NCBI GenBank assembly: GCA_024529925.1
Contig: JAFEUB010000068.1
Coordinates: forward strand, 326,001 to 390,000
DNA: 64,000 nucleotides
Direction of reading: 5' to 3'
Source: Ophthalmolycus amberensis
Taxonomy: Eukaryota > Chordata > Actinopteri > Perciformes > Zoarcidae
Under the pieces are notes generated by a model, which saw only the letters and a program-made list of their open reading frames with translations, had not been told where the DNA came from and ran no database searches. Position 1 is the first letter of the stretch. Every line of letters starts with the position of its first letter. Of the stretch, positions 35,701-47,309 are shown piece after piece. The position numbers and the translations under genes were made by a program.

Positions 35701-38700
35701 ATTTCGTTGTGCTACCCTGTGTCGTACAATGACAGTAAATTAACCTTGAACCTTGAAAATGAAAGCAGACTTAAGAATATTCCAGGGCTGTAAGTGAAGA
35801 GTGTGTACCTGTAGAGGCAGCCACAGCCCCCACCAGAATGGAGGGGATACCCAGCACCAGGCAGAAGCCTGAAGAGGCGTAGCAGGTCACTTGAGCCTGG
35901 GTGTAAGATGAGGCGGACAGGATTCTTTGGTAGAACGCCTGATAGGCCAAACCACCCAGAGCCTGGCACAAACACAAAGTTCAGACATGAAGACAGGAAT
36001 CAGTTTGCACAGCAGTGCTTTTGTTGTGCTTGGCGGTTGGCTCATCACATTATACTACAAGCCCACTCACCAACAACATGAAGTCATCAAACCACTTGCC
36101 GGCCTCATCGAACTCCACCGTGCCGACCCAGGGAGCCTGAAAGGTCTCGTTGTAGGCCGTCAGTGAGATGTCCATAGAGTGAGGGTTGGTCAACAGGAAA
36201 GGAACACACACCCACTGTATACACAAACACAAGGATACAGTTAATCTGATTTTGGGCTCAGCACTCAGTTTCTGAGTGCTGCACAGCACACCTATGCCAC
36301 ACAATGATTAACTTTACACAGGTCATACTGATCCAGAACTCCCTCTTTTCAATCATATCACATGCTCTTTATCAGTGGGTGTAATAATGAGCAGATTTCA
36401 TGGAATTTTAAATGGCATTTCATGGAGCTCATAAAGCTCAACTTTTAAGTCAACACGGACAAGAAGTCTTGAAAGAAATTCATTTGAACATCTACAATTG
36501 GGCAAACTGCTGCTGGTAAAGATCATGTGAAGTGATTGAAAACTCCAGCAGCTAAGCCTTTTTGGGGAGATTATTTTGTCAACCACTATTTCTTATGTTA
36601 CGAACACATTTCTTAGGCTAAGGAACTGTGTATACAACAAACAGGGGTGCAGCTTTAAAGCCGTTTCTCACCAGTGCGATGCGGAAGTGTGGCGCACGAA
36701 TGGAGAAAATCTGAGTGCAACTATGCACTCTGGGTCCAGTGCAGTGGCGGCTGGTCAATAGAGGGCCATGGGGCATGGCCCCACCATGAGCCACACAAAA
36801 AAGGAAAAAAAAAAAAAAAGAAAAAAAAAATTATAATAATCATAAATTATACAAATTGTCAATATTTGTGTTTTTGAACTATGGAACGTACCCAGTAATG
36901 TGTGTAAAATATGATATCTGCGCAAAATATATGCTTTTCCTGCTCGTCCTCTCTGCCTGTGTGCTCGTCTGCTCCTGCTCTCTGCCTGTGTGCTCGTCTG
37001 CTCGTGCTCTCCGCCTGTGTGCACGACACGTCTGAGAACGCGCAGCTAGGGGTGCCTGATCGTTTTGGCCCAAAAGAGACGGGTCTATGAAGCAGTTTAG
37101 CCAATTGCTGATTCAAGATATAAATGAGTGACATACAATTTAGCCAATCAGCGCCCTCAAATAGATTCAGCTATGGGCCAGAACGATCTGGCCCATAGCT
37201 GCGCGTTCTCGTCAGGAGAAGTCTCTACGCGCGAGCGCCAGCGCGAGCACTCCTCCTCCAAGACCCGTTTGAGAGGAGAACTTTGGCGGAGATTCTGCAG
37301 CCAAAGAGCTGATATCAGATCAGCCTGACCTCACAATCAGACAGCAGACTCGCGGGAAAGGGAAGCAGTACATGCGAAGCTTCTGTACTAGCTGAACAGG
37401 TTTGGCTAGCTGGATGACGTCATGCTAATCATTTATTTAGCTTTTTCATTTATTTAGCTTTTTAAAACAACGGGGACGGATCCAGCACGGACAGTTACGG
37501 GAGTAACTTTTTTTTGCATTAAATCATACTGGGATGTTTGCTGAAATTGATAGGATGGCCCTACCTAGAACATTTTCCACCAGCCGCCACTGGTCCAGTG
37601 TAAATTATCAGCATTGCCATATTCTGTTTTCGTGAAATGTAAAAATTAATTGCGATAACGTTATCTTAGTACAGAGCCAGGCTAGCCATTTCCCACAGTC
37701 TTTAGTCTTTGGGCTAAGCCAATCGACCAGCAACATTCCTGTATTCAGGTTTAGTGAATGAGGCCCAATGACTTTCCTCCTAAATAGTGCCAGTGTCCAC
37801 TCCACACAACAAAAAACTATCCAGACAGAGAATGTCAAACAAGATAACGTTAACGTCTCAATACATAAACTAATCAGACCCTGAATTTGATGCTAACGGT
37901 AGCTGTTGTGGCCACAGCCATCGAATGAAGGCTGGGACACGCTTGAGCTGTGGGGTATGACACATGTAACTGGAGCTGTTATTGAATAAGCCAATGAAAT
38001 CAGTACATGCTTTAATTTAGTAGGTCAATTAATCAGCTAGCATAGTTAATAAGCTACCAGCTACCTCTGCAGAAAATGTGATCCCTCTGTCTTCTTTCAT
38101 CAACTTGTTACTACAATGTAGTTGAGTGAGTAATAGGATACATGCATGATGTTCATTATTCAATAGAAGAATGAAGCTGGAGCTATGAGGTTACCCTCCC
38201 TGATTGTTCAAGATGCTGCTGTGTGAACAGGTCAATAGCTAGATGTTACGCACCAGACTGACAAAGATGAGGATGAGCTGGATGACGTCTGTGTAGGCCA
38301 CAGAGTAGAGCCCCCCGAGCAGTGTGTAGATCATGGCCACCACTGAGGAGATGATGATGGAGTAGATGTAGGGCAGGTCCAGGATCACACTCATAGTTCC
38401 ACCTGGAGCAACACAACAGAGTGATGAGCATCGGAGGACCGACGGACAAAGAGTCTTACACCAAGTTGTCTAATGTACAGGCGTCGGTTGCTCCAGATAC
38501 ATGCAACTGCTTGCTGTGATAGTTAAATTGCGTGTTTTATTAAGTTCTCAATCTCTTTCAGGCTAAATATTTTCCCTCTCACACAGACACGCATTATACA
38601 TGCATAAGTATGTACTTAAACTAAAGACGCAAGGCAATGCTATTGTCTTGTTTTACTTTTCATATCTTAATGCAGTTTTTTCCCAAAAAACACAAATAAA

Positions 38701-41700
38701 TTAAACTTTTAACAACAAAAAGCAAAATATTACATTTGTAGTTATTGAAATCAATAATAAAGCTACACTTACCCATGGGAGGCTTTGGTTAAACTTTTGA
38801 AAAGCACCCTAGAGCTTAGATAAAGCAACAAGCCAACATAAAACGATACAATTGTAACAAAAACAACTGTACAGAAACACATAACAGTAGCAGCCTATTG
38901 ATTGTGACTACAAAATATGCCTTTTCACCCTTTTAGATGAATTATCACCCTAATACTGATAATTCTTAATTAAGCAAACAAAATCAAGCAGAAGGTAAAG
39001 AGAAGTGTCTTCAAGTCGTGAAACAAATGTGTAAAACACGTATAAGTAGAGATAAACAAGTGAATAATAAAAGAAGACATCTTGTTACTCAAACAAGGCA
39101 AGCAAAACGACACTACCTTCACCAGCTCTTCTCCCACATTGCCAGGGTCTCCCCAGCCGCAGCCTGCAGCCACACACAACAATGCTCTTAAACATAAAAA
39201 GTGTCAGATCGGCACCATCGAGTGCGACTTACCACCCTGGTGACCCCTCACCCCCCTAAACCACCCCGTCTTTGCATCATCTTGACAACGCATATTTCAC
39301 AGTTTTCAGTTTGTCCTTTCACCCCATGTGTTTGACATTTTTTAAATCAAATGTATTACCCTGAAAGATTTGTCACCATATTATTTATCGGCTGCTTTAT
39401 CATATTAACTAAATTAGTTTGTTGATGTTTTTTTACCCTGCAGACAGACTAACCCATCACTTATTTTATATTACAACAAGATAGTAGGTACCGCAGATAT
39501 TCACCACCTGTTCATACTTTTTTTTTAGGTAAGCGCTGAATACGCATTAGGTAACATTGAATGACAGTTACCTAATGTTTTTCACTCTTTAAGTCATATT
39601 CACAACTTTTATTTTGAACTTGTTCTCATTACAAGCTTTTCTGTGTTGCTTTGCTGTGTTTTGTTTACTTTTGTAATATGTATAAATTGAAATGTGATCA
39701 GACTCTAACCACAAGCGGTCAGTTGAGATGCATTCTGATGTTATGTGTTGTCAAAAAGAGTTGAGATCCCAGGAGAGCTGCCTTAAATGAGGAATATATG
39801 GTCGGCCTGTAAATTAGGCTAAAGGGACACAAAGCGTACAATTAAGAGTTAAAGATGAAATCTAATAATCATTTTAAAGCAAGCATGTATTACATAACAA
39901 ATGTAAAGTGATTTTAACAAATGTCAACCTGATAATAATAATAATAATAATAGGTGTATCTGAGTAGAGTGCAGTCTGCGTGTGTTGAAAGTGCGGAAGT
40001 AGAGGAAGTAAGCAGGGTGTTGGCTTGAAGGGATGGGGAAATAACAGAGGTTGAGAAGGAGCTCATGCAGGGTAGCGGTTGAGTAGAAAAGACACAAAGC
40101 ATAATCAGGATGAAGGATGAGATCAATAATCATTTTATAAGCAAGTGTGTACTAAGTAAAGTGATTAACAACTGTAACCGTGATTATGATAACTAATCTG
40201 TGGTAGAAATGTGTGAGTGTGGGAAAAGGGGAAGTGAAGAATGCAGAGACGTTCGGATTGCAAGAGAAGGCAAGGTGATTTCCACACATCCACAGCATAA
40301 GCACACACACATAATGATGAAGAATGAATCATGTGCAGAGTAAAGGGAGGGGGGTCCAGACAGCCCAAAAGTGTTATAAAAGAAGTAACTTGCAAACAGC
40401 AAGACGGGAATTCACGAGCCATCCATGGAGAAACACTGGACCTCGTTCGACAGCCGAGGAGGACTTCGTCTCTGTTCACGGAAAGAAGACCGCCGTTCGT
40501 GGACAAAGATTGAAAGACGGAGATTTTCCTCCCCCCCTGCTTGACTTTAACAACTGGACAATGGATGGACACAGCCGCCCTAAAGACTTTGTACTGAGCC
40601 TGAAGGATCGCTGAACGGACTTCGTTGGCCGAGCAGGAGGAGCCGAAGGGTTGGCCGGACCTTCGCTCCTAAAAACCCCAAAAGGATTTTTTTATCACAT
40701 CGACAATCCAGCTCCACCGAGCCGCCTCGGCATCGAAACTAATGAGTATAATCTAAGAAGGAAATTGTAACGAATCGAATCAAGTATAGTATTATTTTAT
40801 GTGAGCTGTAGCTGTGCCCCTGCTAAATAAATATATCCTTCAATAAAGATCTAATCTGCATTTAAAGTAAATTTCTCAAGTGCATTAATTTTGCTTAAGT
40901 AGTAAATGTTCCTCGTGGCAGTAAAAAGTTAAATCTATTGTATGTCTAATGCTGCGTTCACACCGGTCGCGTTGATTTTTTGACGCGCGTCGAGATTACA
41001 TACAAAGTCTATGCACAGACGCGATGAGACTGGCGCGCCGCGATTTCGCGATGGCGCGGCGGACGCGTTTTTGCGTTGGACGCCGCAAAATCGGCAACGC
41101 GCGAGTTGAAATTTTTCAACTTCTGCGAAATAATCGCGTGACGCTGTGGCGCGATAGCCTATCAGCGTTGAGTTGCTCCCCCTGTCATCACTGACTTCCT
41201 GCCGTTGTTGAATCAGGAAATAAATCCTGTAGCCGTCTGTGTTCACCCAGAGCTCTACGATACCTCATATCAATCGAGACCGGACCAAACTATGTGTATA
41301 CATGTGTGTGTGTAAACCATACGGTACAAACAATGAATAGACGCTGCCGTATTTACGTCGACATGACGTTATTTAGTGCTGGTGGAGCTGCTACGATGTT
41401 AGCATAGCCTAGCACCGATCCATCAGAGCTCCATTGAGAAGACAAGTAGCCTACAAATCGGTATCATTACGTAGTTATTTCGGAGTCACTTTTTGTCGGA
41501 GAAGACAAGTACAAATCGGCATCATTATGTAGTTATTTCGGAGTCCCTTTTTGTCGGTTTATTTTCCGTTGAATCACAGCCAAATCAGTTTATGTTGTGT
41601 TCCTACAGCTGTAGTAAACAGCGACCGGTGGCTTGCCAGACACAGTGAATACAGCTCGATGAAATCCACGGAGCTCCTCTGAACAATATTATGAACCAGA

Positions 41701-44700
41701 TATGACGGCGTTTGGCATTCCGACGTTTGAGGGACTTCCACAACACGTACAAAGCAGCAATTGTCCTTATTCCTTTCACGGTTGAAAGCTGAAAGAAATG
41801 ACGGCCAGGTGAACGGCTTCCAGTCGATCAACCACTCCTTGCACAGTGGTGCAAGTGGCAAGTGGCCACAAGTGGCCACAGTGGCAACCACGCCCCCTCT
41901 CCGGCGCTACGCGATTTTGCGGCGTTTGGTGTGAACACGACCGGCGGCGCGTTGGACGCGATTTTGCAGTGCGTCAAAAAATCAACGCGACCGGTGTGAA
42001 CGCAGCATAACAACTGAGAGTTCCGAATGGTTATCCTAGTGACCTATCCACTTAACAATCCCTTACGGTTTTAGATGTAATCCTTAGCCGTTCAAACCGA
42101 ACCTGGCAATTTACCAAGAGCCCGGATCCAAAAGAGGGAAGCTGCCATAACTGACACGACTGGTAGGAGCGCCCGGGGCCAGGGTGGCGTTTACCGGAGG
42201 AAGCAGGGTAGACGTCAGGAGTAACGGTAGTTAGCAGAGCCAGGCGAGTTTCCTCGCAAGAACACCAGCTCGCCAATCTTTTAATAGAGAGCTGAGTCAG
42301 TAGGTAGCCCCGTATCGGGCCAGAGAACCCCCGGATCTAACAGTGTGAACTGGAAATCCATCTCGACCTGATATGGATATATCTGGATATGCATCCAGAC
42401 TCAACAGGGCACTGTACCCCTATCTGTTCTGTGCTGAGCTGTGCTGTTCCCATCCATGCTAAATTAGAAATTGGACGGGGATGGACAGAGAGAAAGAGCT
42501 GCCTAAATACCCCTGTGTTATTTTTAGATCCATGTCCCACCTTCACACTACTCATGCATGTGCGTGCGTGCACAACCACCACAAACATACCGTTTGCAGC
42601 CATTCTGTTCTGTCCCCGATTCTTTCCCGGAAGAAATTTGACCTTTGTTGATACTGCACACAGCACATGGGAAGTGTGTTTTAAAAGTGAGTTCCTTTCT
42701 GGCACTGAACCACCCAAGCCCCCCCCCTCCCCCCCCACTCTCAAGCAGACCTGAAGCTCAGTTTATATTACACTTATACACACACATAAACAAACAGTCT
42801 CCCAGCAACAACTCCCTTGGGTCAAATGCTCAGTGCACTGGAGTGTCAAGTGTTTATGTGCGTGTGTGCAAAGTGCCCGTCGGGGATGAAAGCATAACTT
42901 TCCCAGAAACAACGACAGGAGGTTTTACTGAGGAGTGAGGGGTCCTCTGGTTCTATATTGGTTTAATAGGTTTGGGACATTCCTTCCTCCCAACCAGTCC
43001 TTTTGTGGAGCGTGATACAGCATACAGTGCTACCTTGGTGACTCAAATACTCAAATGGATTTCACTGTTTACCTTCAAGTTTAAAAAGACTTACAGAATC
43101 ATCATGTCAATTCAATATGTAGCATGTTCCCTCTGTCAATCAGTTAGAGCCCTGGCACAAACAATAGTAAAAAAATTCTGATGACTCTAATGACAAATTA
43201 TAACAATCTGGTTTGAGTAATTGATCACCTTTCACAATCAACAGGCTGCTCGATGTTTAACCCCCCTTTTCAAAAAACACTGGAAAAGAAAACAGTATTA
43301 AAAACACACAAGAAAACATTACGTATACACATTCACGCTGCAGAGCACCTGCACACTTGTGTGCACTATAAAAGCACAGAAACAAACACGGTTAAATGAT
43401 CACTTACAGACTAGAGACACAAACAGTGACACTTTTTTGTCACCTGAACAAATTTCCACACTACACAACAATAATCCCACATAATAATAATAATCATCCA
43501 TGGATGATGGCTGACCCTGTTTGTGCTTATAATTATGTTTTTATTTTATATCAGTAAGACAGCCGCTCAATTGACCGTTTGCGAATGACCAACAAAAACA
43601 ACTTCAAGACTCCCAATGATGTTGCTTTGGACATTATATGTATCAGAAATTACATGAAGTCGTTGCCAGGTTTAATAGTATGGACTACCTTTCGCCGATA
43701 CTATAAAACCTGACCATATAGGATAAGTGATAGCATTATCAATTAATATTAAGGTTTTACCGAATATCGCGTTTTTGACATTTGATGTTTTCGGATGAAG
43801 CTTCAAATGTTTGTCATCATATTTTATAATGTCATCAACCTATAAAAATGGGGAACATATTATTTTGTGTTGTGGTAGTTATATAAATGTAATATATGGT
43901 GCTGTTAGATTGCTGCTTGTGTTAGACCATCCCTTTAATACAGGTAAGATCCATCCAGCAAGCCGGAGAGTAAACAGTTTTTTGACCTCAATCAAAATTA
44001 TGTTTTAGAATGGCTAAATGCCAAACAATATAGTTTGAAGCATACTATTTAGTGAGATGAAAAGAATTGAATTTGGGAAATGATTGGGCTACATTTATCT
44101 GTTTTCAATAAATTCGTTTTTTGGACTAGCCCTGTGTATGTGAGAGAGAGAGAGTGCGAGAGAGAGAAAAAGAGAGAGAAAGAGAAAACAGAAGTTGGAC
44201 TATTGCACGCAATGTTCAAATATCAACGTTATGATTATTTACAGCTTCGAACTACTCAGTACAGCCCTAATTAATATAAGGCCTGTTATTATCTATCTTA
44301 TCTGCATGCCTGCATCAGTGAGTGAGTGTGCACCTTTGTGTCTGTCCACAGCTATCTTGCATCTGCTGCAGCAAACTGCATGATATTTTGGGTGCCCAAT
44401 TATGGCTGCACAATCAAGGAATTCTGGGTTGGGGTGACTCACACTTACTAAAAACACCTTTTGTTGCCTGTTTGATTGGGCCGCTATTGATAGCACAGCT
44501 GAGTGCATTGCTGACCCTGGTGTGCTTGGCTAACAATTAACAGCCAATGCACAGCCAACCAGTGTACACAGTGCTGTACCTCACTGCAACTAACCCACTG
44601 CTAACCAGGCAGAAAGCTTGGTGAGTTAAAACATTTTTTTGGGCAAAATTGTATGACGTGTATTATACAATGACTTTGAGGAGATTGTTTTTGCCACTTG

Positions 44701-47107
44701 TTTTTGAGTTTGAATTCAGTATGTTTGAAGACTGGGTTGTATTCATTCCATCAAACAGAAGCAAAACACAAGGACGTAACACATAATAATAAACACATAT
44801 GCTCCATATGATTCAGTCCAGTCATGAATGATGAAAACAAGCGGAATAAAGCTCAGCATTTACACTCATTACAATGACATGCTTCTTTGGCACCACCAAT
44901 AGAAAATGCAACCACATTGTAACCTCTTTTACACAGTCTTGCCCACTAAGAGCCCCTCTCCAGTGTGTAGAGTTAAATGTGAGTTTATTATAGTAAAAAC
45001 ACTTGGATTGTCAGATCTTACGAAACTTAAAGTTTTCGGTGGAATGCCTGCATCGTGAATATAATGGTTTGAACGGGAATATTTGTGAACTAAAATTCCA
45101 CATTATCAATTTGTTTGTTTACATTTACATTCCCAGTGTAAAAAGGCCTTTAAAGGCAAGCTGTAGTTTGAGGTGGTAATTTGTATTATTTATTGTCAGG
45201 TGTTACTTCTATTCTTTTCACATGCTTTCTTGCAGTAATCCACAGTGCGGAGCCAAAAAAGCACCACATCCAGTCTAGTCTGGTGTCTGTGCAAATTGTG
45301 TACTCAGACCTGTGGTTGCCTACATCATTGCATAAGTATGTAAGTAATTAAGTAGTATTATATTGCCAGAGAGTTTTACAGAGTGAAGTAACTTACCCAG
45401 GCTGACAAGTGTGCGTGCCACCCACAGGACATCAGCCACCAGTGCGGGAAAGATCAGTGCAGTGCTCAGAATGTTCCCATATTTCTGTTGGAAGGGGTCC
45501 ATCATTGTCACATACTTGTTCTCTCTCATAGGCTTGGCAAAGAAAAACCCACCTGGAGCAGTAGGGAAGGGATTAGCATAGAATGATAATCGATCTCTTG
45601 AAATTATGATCTTTCTATCATTTAAAATCCCAATGAGAGAGAAGGGACAAAGAGGAAGAGGGTCAGCAAGAGAGTGAAAGACAAGAACAATGTTCCCTCC
45701 AAATAACACAAGAAACACCTTCAGCTGAAGCTGGGTCTACTGGGCCAACATAGGGAATGTTGTATTTCCTGATCAGGGAAATTGGAGTTTCCATTTCCTA
45801 TTACTCTCACACCAGGCAGGCCATTGGGACATTGGGACTGCAGGGCTGATGATTTAGTTTCAAATGCTCACAGACAGCACGCTGTGATTGTCGATTTGAT
45901 GAATTCAGGAGTGGGCAATGTAAGTCTCTGGGGGAACTGTCCCTTTGCACCTGTTGCCTCAAGTTACAATCCTGAACTGATTTCTCATGGTCCTATTTTT
46001 AACATGAGCGAGACATTTATTGGTGCGTGGAGTCAGATGGGAGTTGGGGGCATGGCCGCTACCTTACTGGTCAACAATGCTTCAGCTCGAGACAGAAGTC
46101 TGTGAAGCTCAATTTGAAGTTTTCTCTTGTGAACTGTGTGTAGAAACTTAATTTTAGAGTATTCCCTGAAATGGCTAAAGTACTCTTTTGATGAATTATG
46201 ATGAAAACAACAATCTAATACACACTTGTGCTTGTTGTTAAAATATAATTCAAATTGCCTGAGTGTCACACTACATGACTTTCATTCGTGTAAAATAAGG
46301 TATGGACTGAATGTCAAATGTTGACAAGAACAATCTTTCTTCTTCCAATACTGAGTCCTGACCTCTCAAAAATAATCTAAATCTTAAGTGAGGCTTTCCA
46401 GTGTGTGAATGTTACCAGCCTGTGTGGCAATTTACTGGTGCTTGCAGATGTTCATTTCCAACCTTGCATTCAAGGCGTAGTGACGCCTTGTCTAGAAGAC
46501 TATTTATGTTAGGCTGCATAAAGTTCATGTCTATTTCATCAGCACAGTTGTATCCCTGATTACAATCAGTAAGATAAAGACAGCAGTAATTGTGTGTGTG
46601 TGAGTGTGTGTGTTCATGGTCAAAGCTTGCGGGTCAGAGGTGCTACTCACCTAAGAAGAAGGTCAGGACATAAGGCACAGGCATGAGAGCCCATACTGCA
46701 CCTAGTGTTGGGTTGTATGTTGCCTCAGCTATACCGAGGATGAAGCCTCCACCCACCCACGTAGCTGCAGAGAGACAAACAAATTTTCTTGAGACACACC
46801 ATCACTATATGTCAGTAACCATTTGCATTTTTCTTTTTAACACAAATAATTATAGTATCTAATGTTATGAACATATCAGAAAGAAAATAATCAGTCTGAT
46901 TGAATTCCCTCTGACTGCTTTACCTGTAAGAGTAAAGATGCCGACTAGCAAGTTGATGTTGCGTCCGGCCAGAAGCGTTATCTCCATGCCGTCTCCTGAG
47001 CATTTCTTTTCCTTCTTCTTGGAACGCATGGACGCCCAGATGCCCGTACCCAAGATCAGCAGGTAGAACCCCGCCATCACCACCAGACCCGGCACATTGA
47101 GAGTCAT
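29778..47107 (-). CDS. high-affinity choline transporter-like protein (SLC5A7 paralogue)
   Basis: Eight coding exons: 47107-46924, 46764-46651, 45552-45397, 38402-38254, 36214-36071, 35962-35809, 31411-31194 and 30320-29778. They total 1662 nt, 553 residues; human CHT1 has 580. Matches to the CHT family: N-terminal helix (GFYLLILGTGIWASMRSKK), FTLTATWVGGGFILGIAEAT, FFFAKPMRENKYVTMMDPFQ, YTLLGGLYSVAYTDVIQL, AFYQRILSASS, DWNSTSYGLP with a conserved N-glycosylation sequon, and AAVMSSMDSALLSSAS. CHT1 imports choline with Na+ and Cl- at cholinergic terminals (family knowledge). Substrate here is inferred. The C-terminal tail is shorter and unlike CHT1, so its trafficking may differ; hence a paralogue rather than slc5a7 itself. 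An acceptor-like CTCTACAG lies 25 bp before the ATG, so a leader exon lies further upstream. Introns 3-7 carry the transposons listed separately. Confidence 0.9.
30430..30737 (+). mobile_element. tRNA-derived SINE with LINE-2-like tail
   Basis: Contains a B-box-like GCAGTTCGATC near the left end. It then has the CTGAACCCCAAATTGCTCC body and the GTAAAGCGCTTTGAGTGGTC tail ending CAAGTCCATTTACCA, seen in widespread fish SINE/L2 pairs. The A box is not evident, so the 5' end is truncated or diverged. It lies in intron 7 of the slc5a7-like gene. Confidence 0.65.
31617..31750 (+). mobile_element. left part of an interrupted repeat (hAT-like)
   Basis: The block TTTTTCAGGCCAAGGACCCC is followed by AGAGATGGAGCAGGGACCCC. 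Its continuation appears to resume after the MITE at 32966, and a related end (GCGGACCCCCTGTTG) occurs at 35185. I infer an old element split by later insertions. Class from memory. Confidence 0.35.
31751..32965. mobile_element. foldback MITE with 310-bp internal palindrome
   Basis: About 1.2 kb bounded by inverted ends. The left begins TACCGTACTTTCCGGACTAT; the right end in reverse complement begins TACCGTACTTTTCGGACTAT. The interrupted flank (aaca/TA/cctctttattg) suggests TA is the duplicated target, as for Tc1/mariner-like MITEs. Inside are two arms, 32148-32458 and 32507-32815, that are near-perfect reverse complements (about 310 bp each) around a spacer of about 48 nt. Both arms give similar 94-103-codon frames because they are copies of one sequence; neither looks like a protein. 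It lies in intron 6 of the slc5a7-like gene. Confidence 0.75.
33396..34098. mobile_element. hAT-family element, copy 1
   Basis: Starts CAGTGGCGGCTGGTCAATAG and matches the copy at 36742-37592 over about 700 bp, then diverges at about 34098. The right terminal repeat is not found, so this copy is truncated or belongs to a longer relative. It lies in intron 6 of the slc5a7-like gene. Confidence 0.7.
34280..34915. repeat. inverted clusters of a short motif
   Basis: Near 34313-34372 the motif TCACTCAGCGTCAGTCTG is tandemly repeated. Near 34876-34915 its approximate reverse complement (GAGTGACGCAGAGTGACG) is repeated. Subterminal inverted motif clusters of this kind occur in DNA transposons. No classified family recognised. 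Confidence 0.35.
34985..35204 (+). mobile_element. hAT terminal fragments
   Basis: One block ends GTGAGTTTGACACCCCTG (about 35048), the type of right end expected for a hAT with CAGGGG termini. A second, at 35085-35166, contains GTGTGCCGCGGGATC and AGGTTGAAAAACACTG, another hAT-like end. A third ends GCGGACCCCCTGTTG. All appear partial. Assignment from memory. Confidence 0.4.
35205..35757 (+). mobile_element. 3' end of a LINE (L2-like) retrotransposon
   Basis: Broken frames read as the C-terminal end of a non-LTR polymerase (NGAEVEQLNNFKFLGISIT, later SHSLFTLLLSGKRYRN). A 3' UTR follows, ending AACCTTGAACCTTGAA, a short tandem tail typical of L2/Maui-type LINEs. Multiple frameshifts. It ends about 50 bp from exon 6 of the slc5a7-like gene. 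Confidence 0.7.
36742..37592. mobile_element. hAT-family non-autonomous transposon with intact ends
   Basis: An 851-bp element with 14-bp inverted ends (CAGTGGCGGCTGGT / ACCAGCCGCCACTG) and a perfect 8-bp target duplication GTCCAGTG (36734-36741 and 37593-37600). No transposase is recognisable. A short tandem array (GTGCTCGTCTGCTC-type units) lies at about 36960-37025. It sits in intron 4 of the slc5a7-like gene. Confidence 0.88.
39720..42340 (+). mobile_element. possible old LTR of a retroelement, split by a DNA transposon
   Basis: A promoter-like TTATAAAAG (40373-40381) is followed about 450-470 nt later by AATAAA signals (40827-40847). Upstream are two diverged direct repeats (about 39843-39917 and 40101-40175), as in LTR enhancers. 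The Harbinger-like element at 40950 interrupts the 3' part. TG...CA ends, primer-binding site and coding sequence were not found, so this is a tentative inference. It lies in intron 3 of the slc5a7-like gene. Confidence 0.25.
40950..42007. mobile_element. PIF/Harbinger-like non-autonomous transposon
   Basis: A 1058-bp element with about 37 bp of perfect terminal inverted repeat (outermost TGCTGCGTTCACACCGGTCG). It is flanked by TAA at both sides (40947-40949 and 42008-42010), matching the 3-bp TWA target of PIF/Harbinger. The interior has a 65-bp tandem duplication at about 41437-41560 (GTAGTTATTTCGGAGTC in both units). No transposase frame is convincing. Confidence 0.7.
42340..45396. other. 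slc5a7-like intron 3, no gene recognised
   Basis: Non-coding intron. Contains a C-rich run at about 42718-42738 and a (GA)n-rich tract at about 44143-44185. No RNA gene or exon seen. Confidence 0.45.
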
Positions 47108-47309
47108 CCTGAACTACTTCTGAGTGTGTTTTCTGTAGAGACATGAAGAAGAAAATAAAAAAGACGTGAATTACTAACAGCTGGTAAAATAAATATGCAA
47201 ATGCTGTTTGCAAAGCTTGTGATGTCACTATGATATACAACTCAAATTGCACGCACAAAATCACATTACAATACATATTCCATTAACCTTTTATGGAGAA
47301 AGTATTTGT

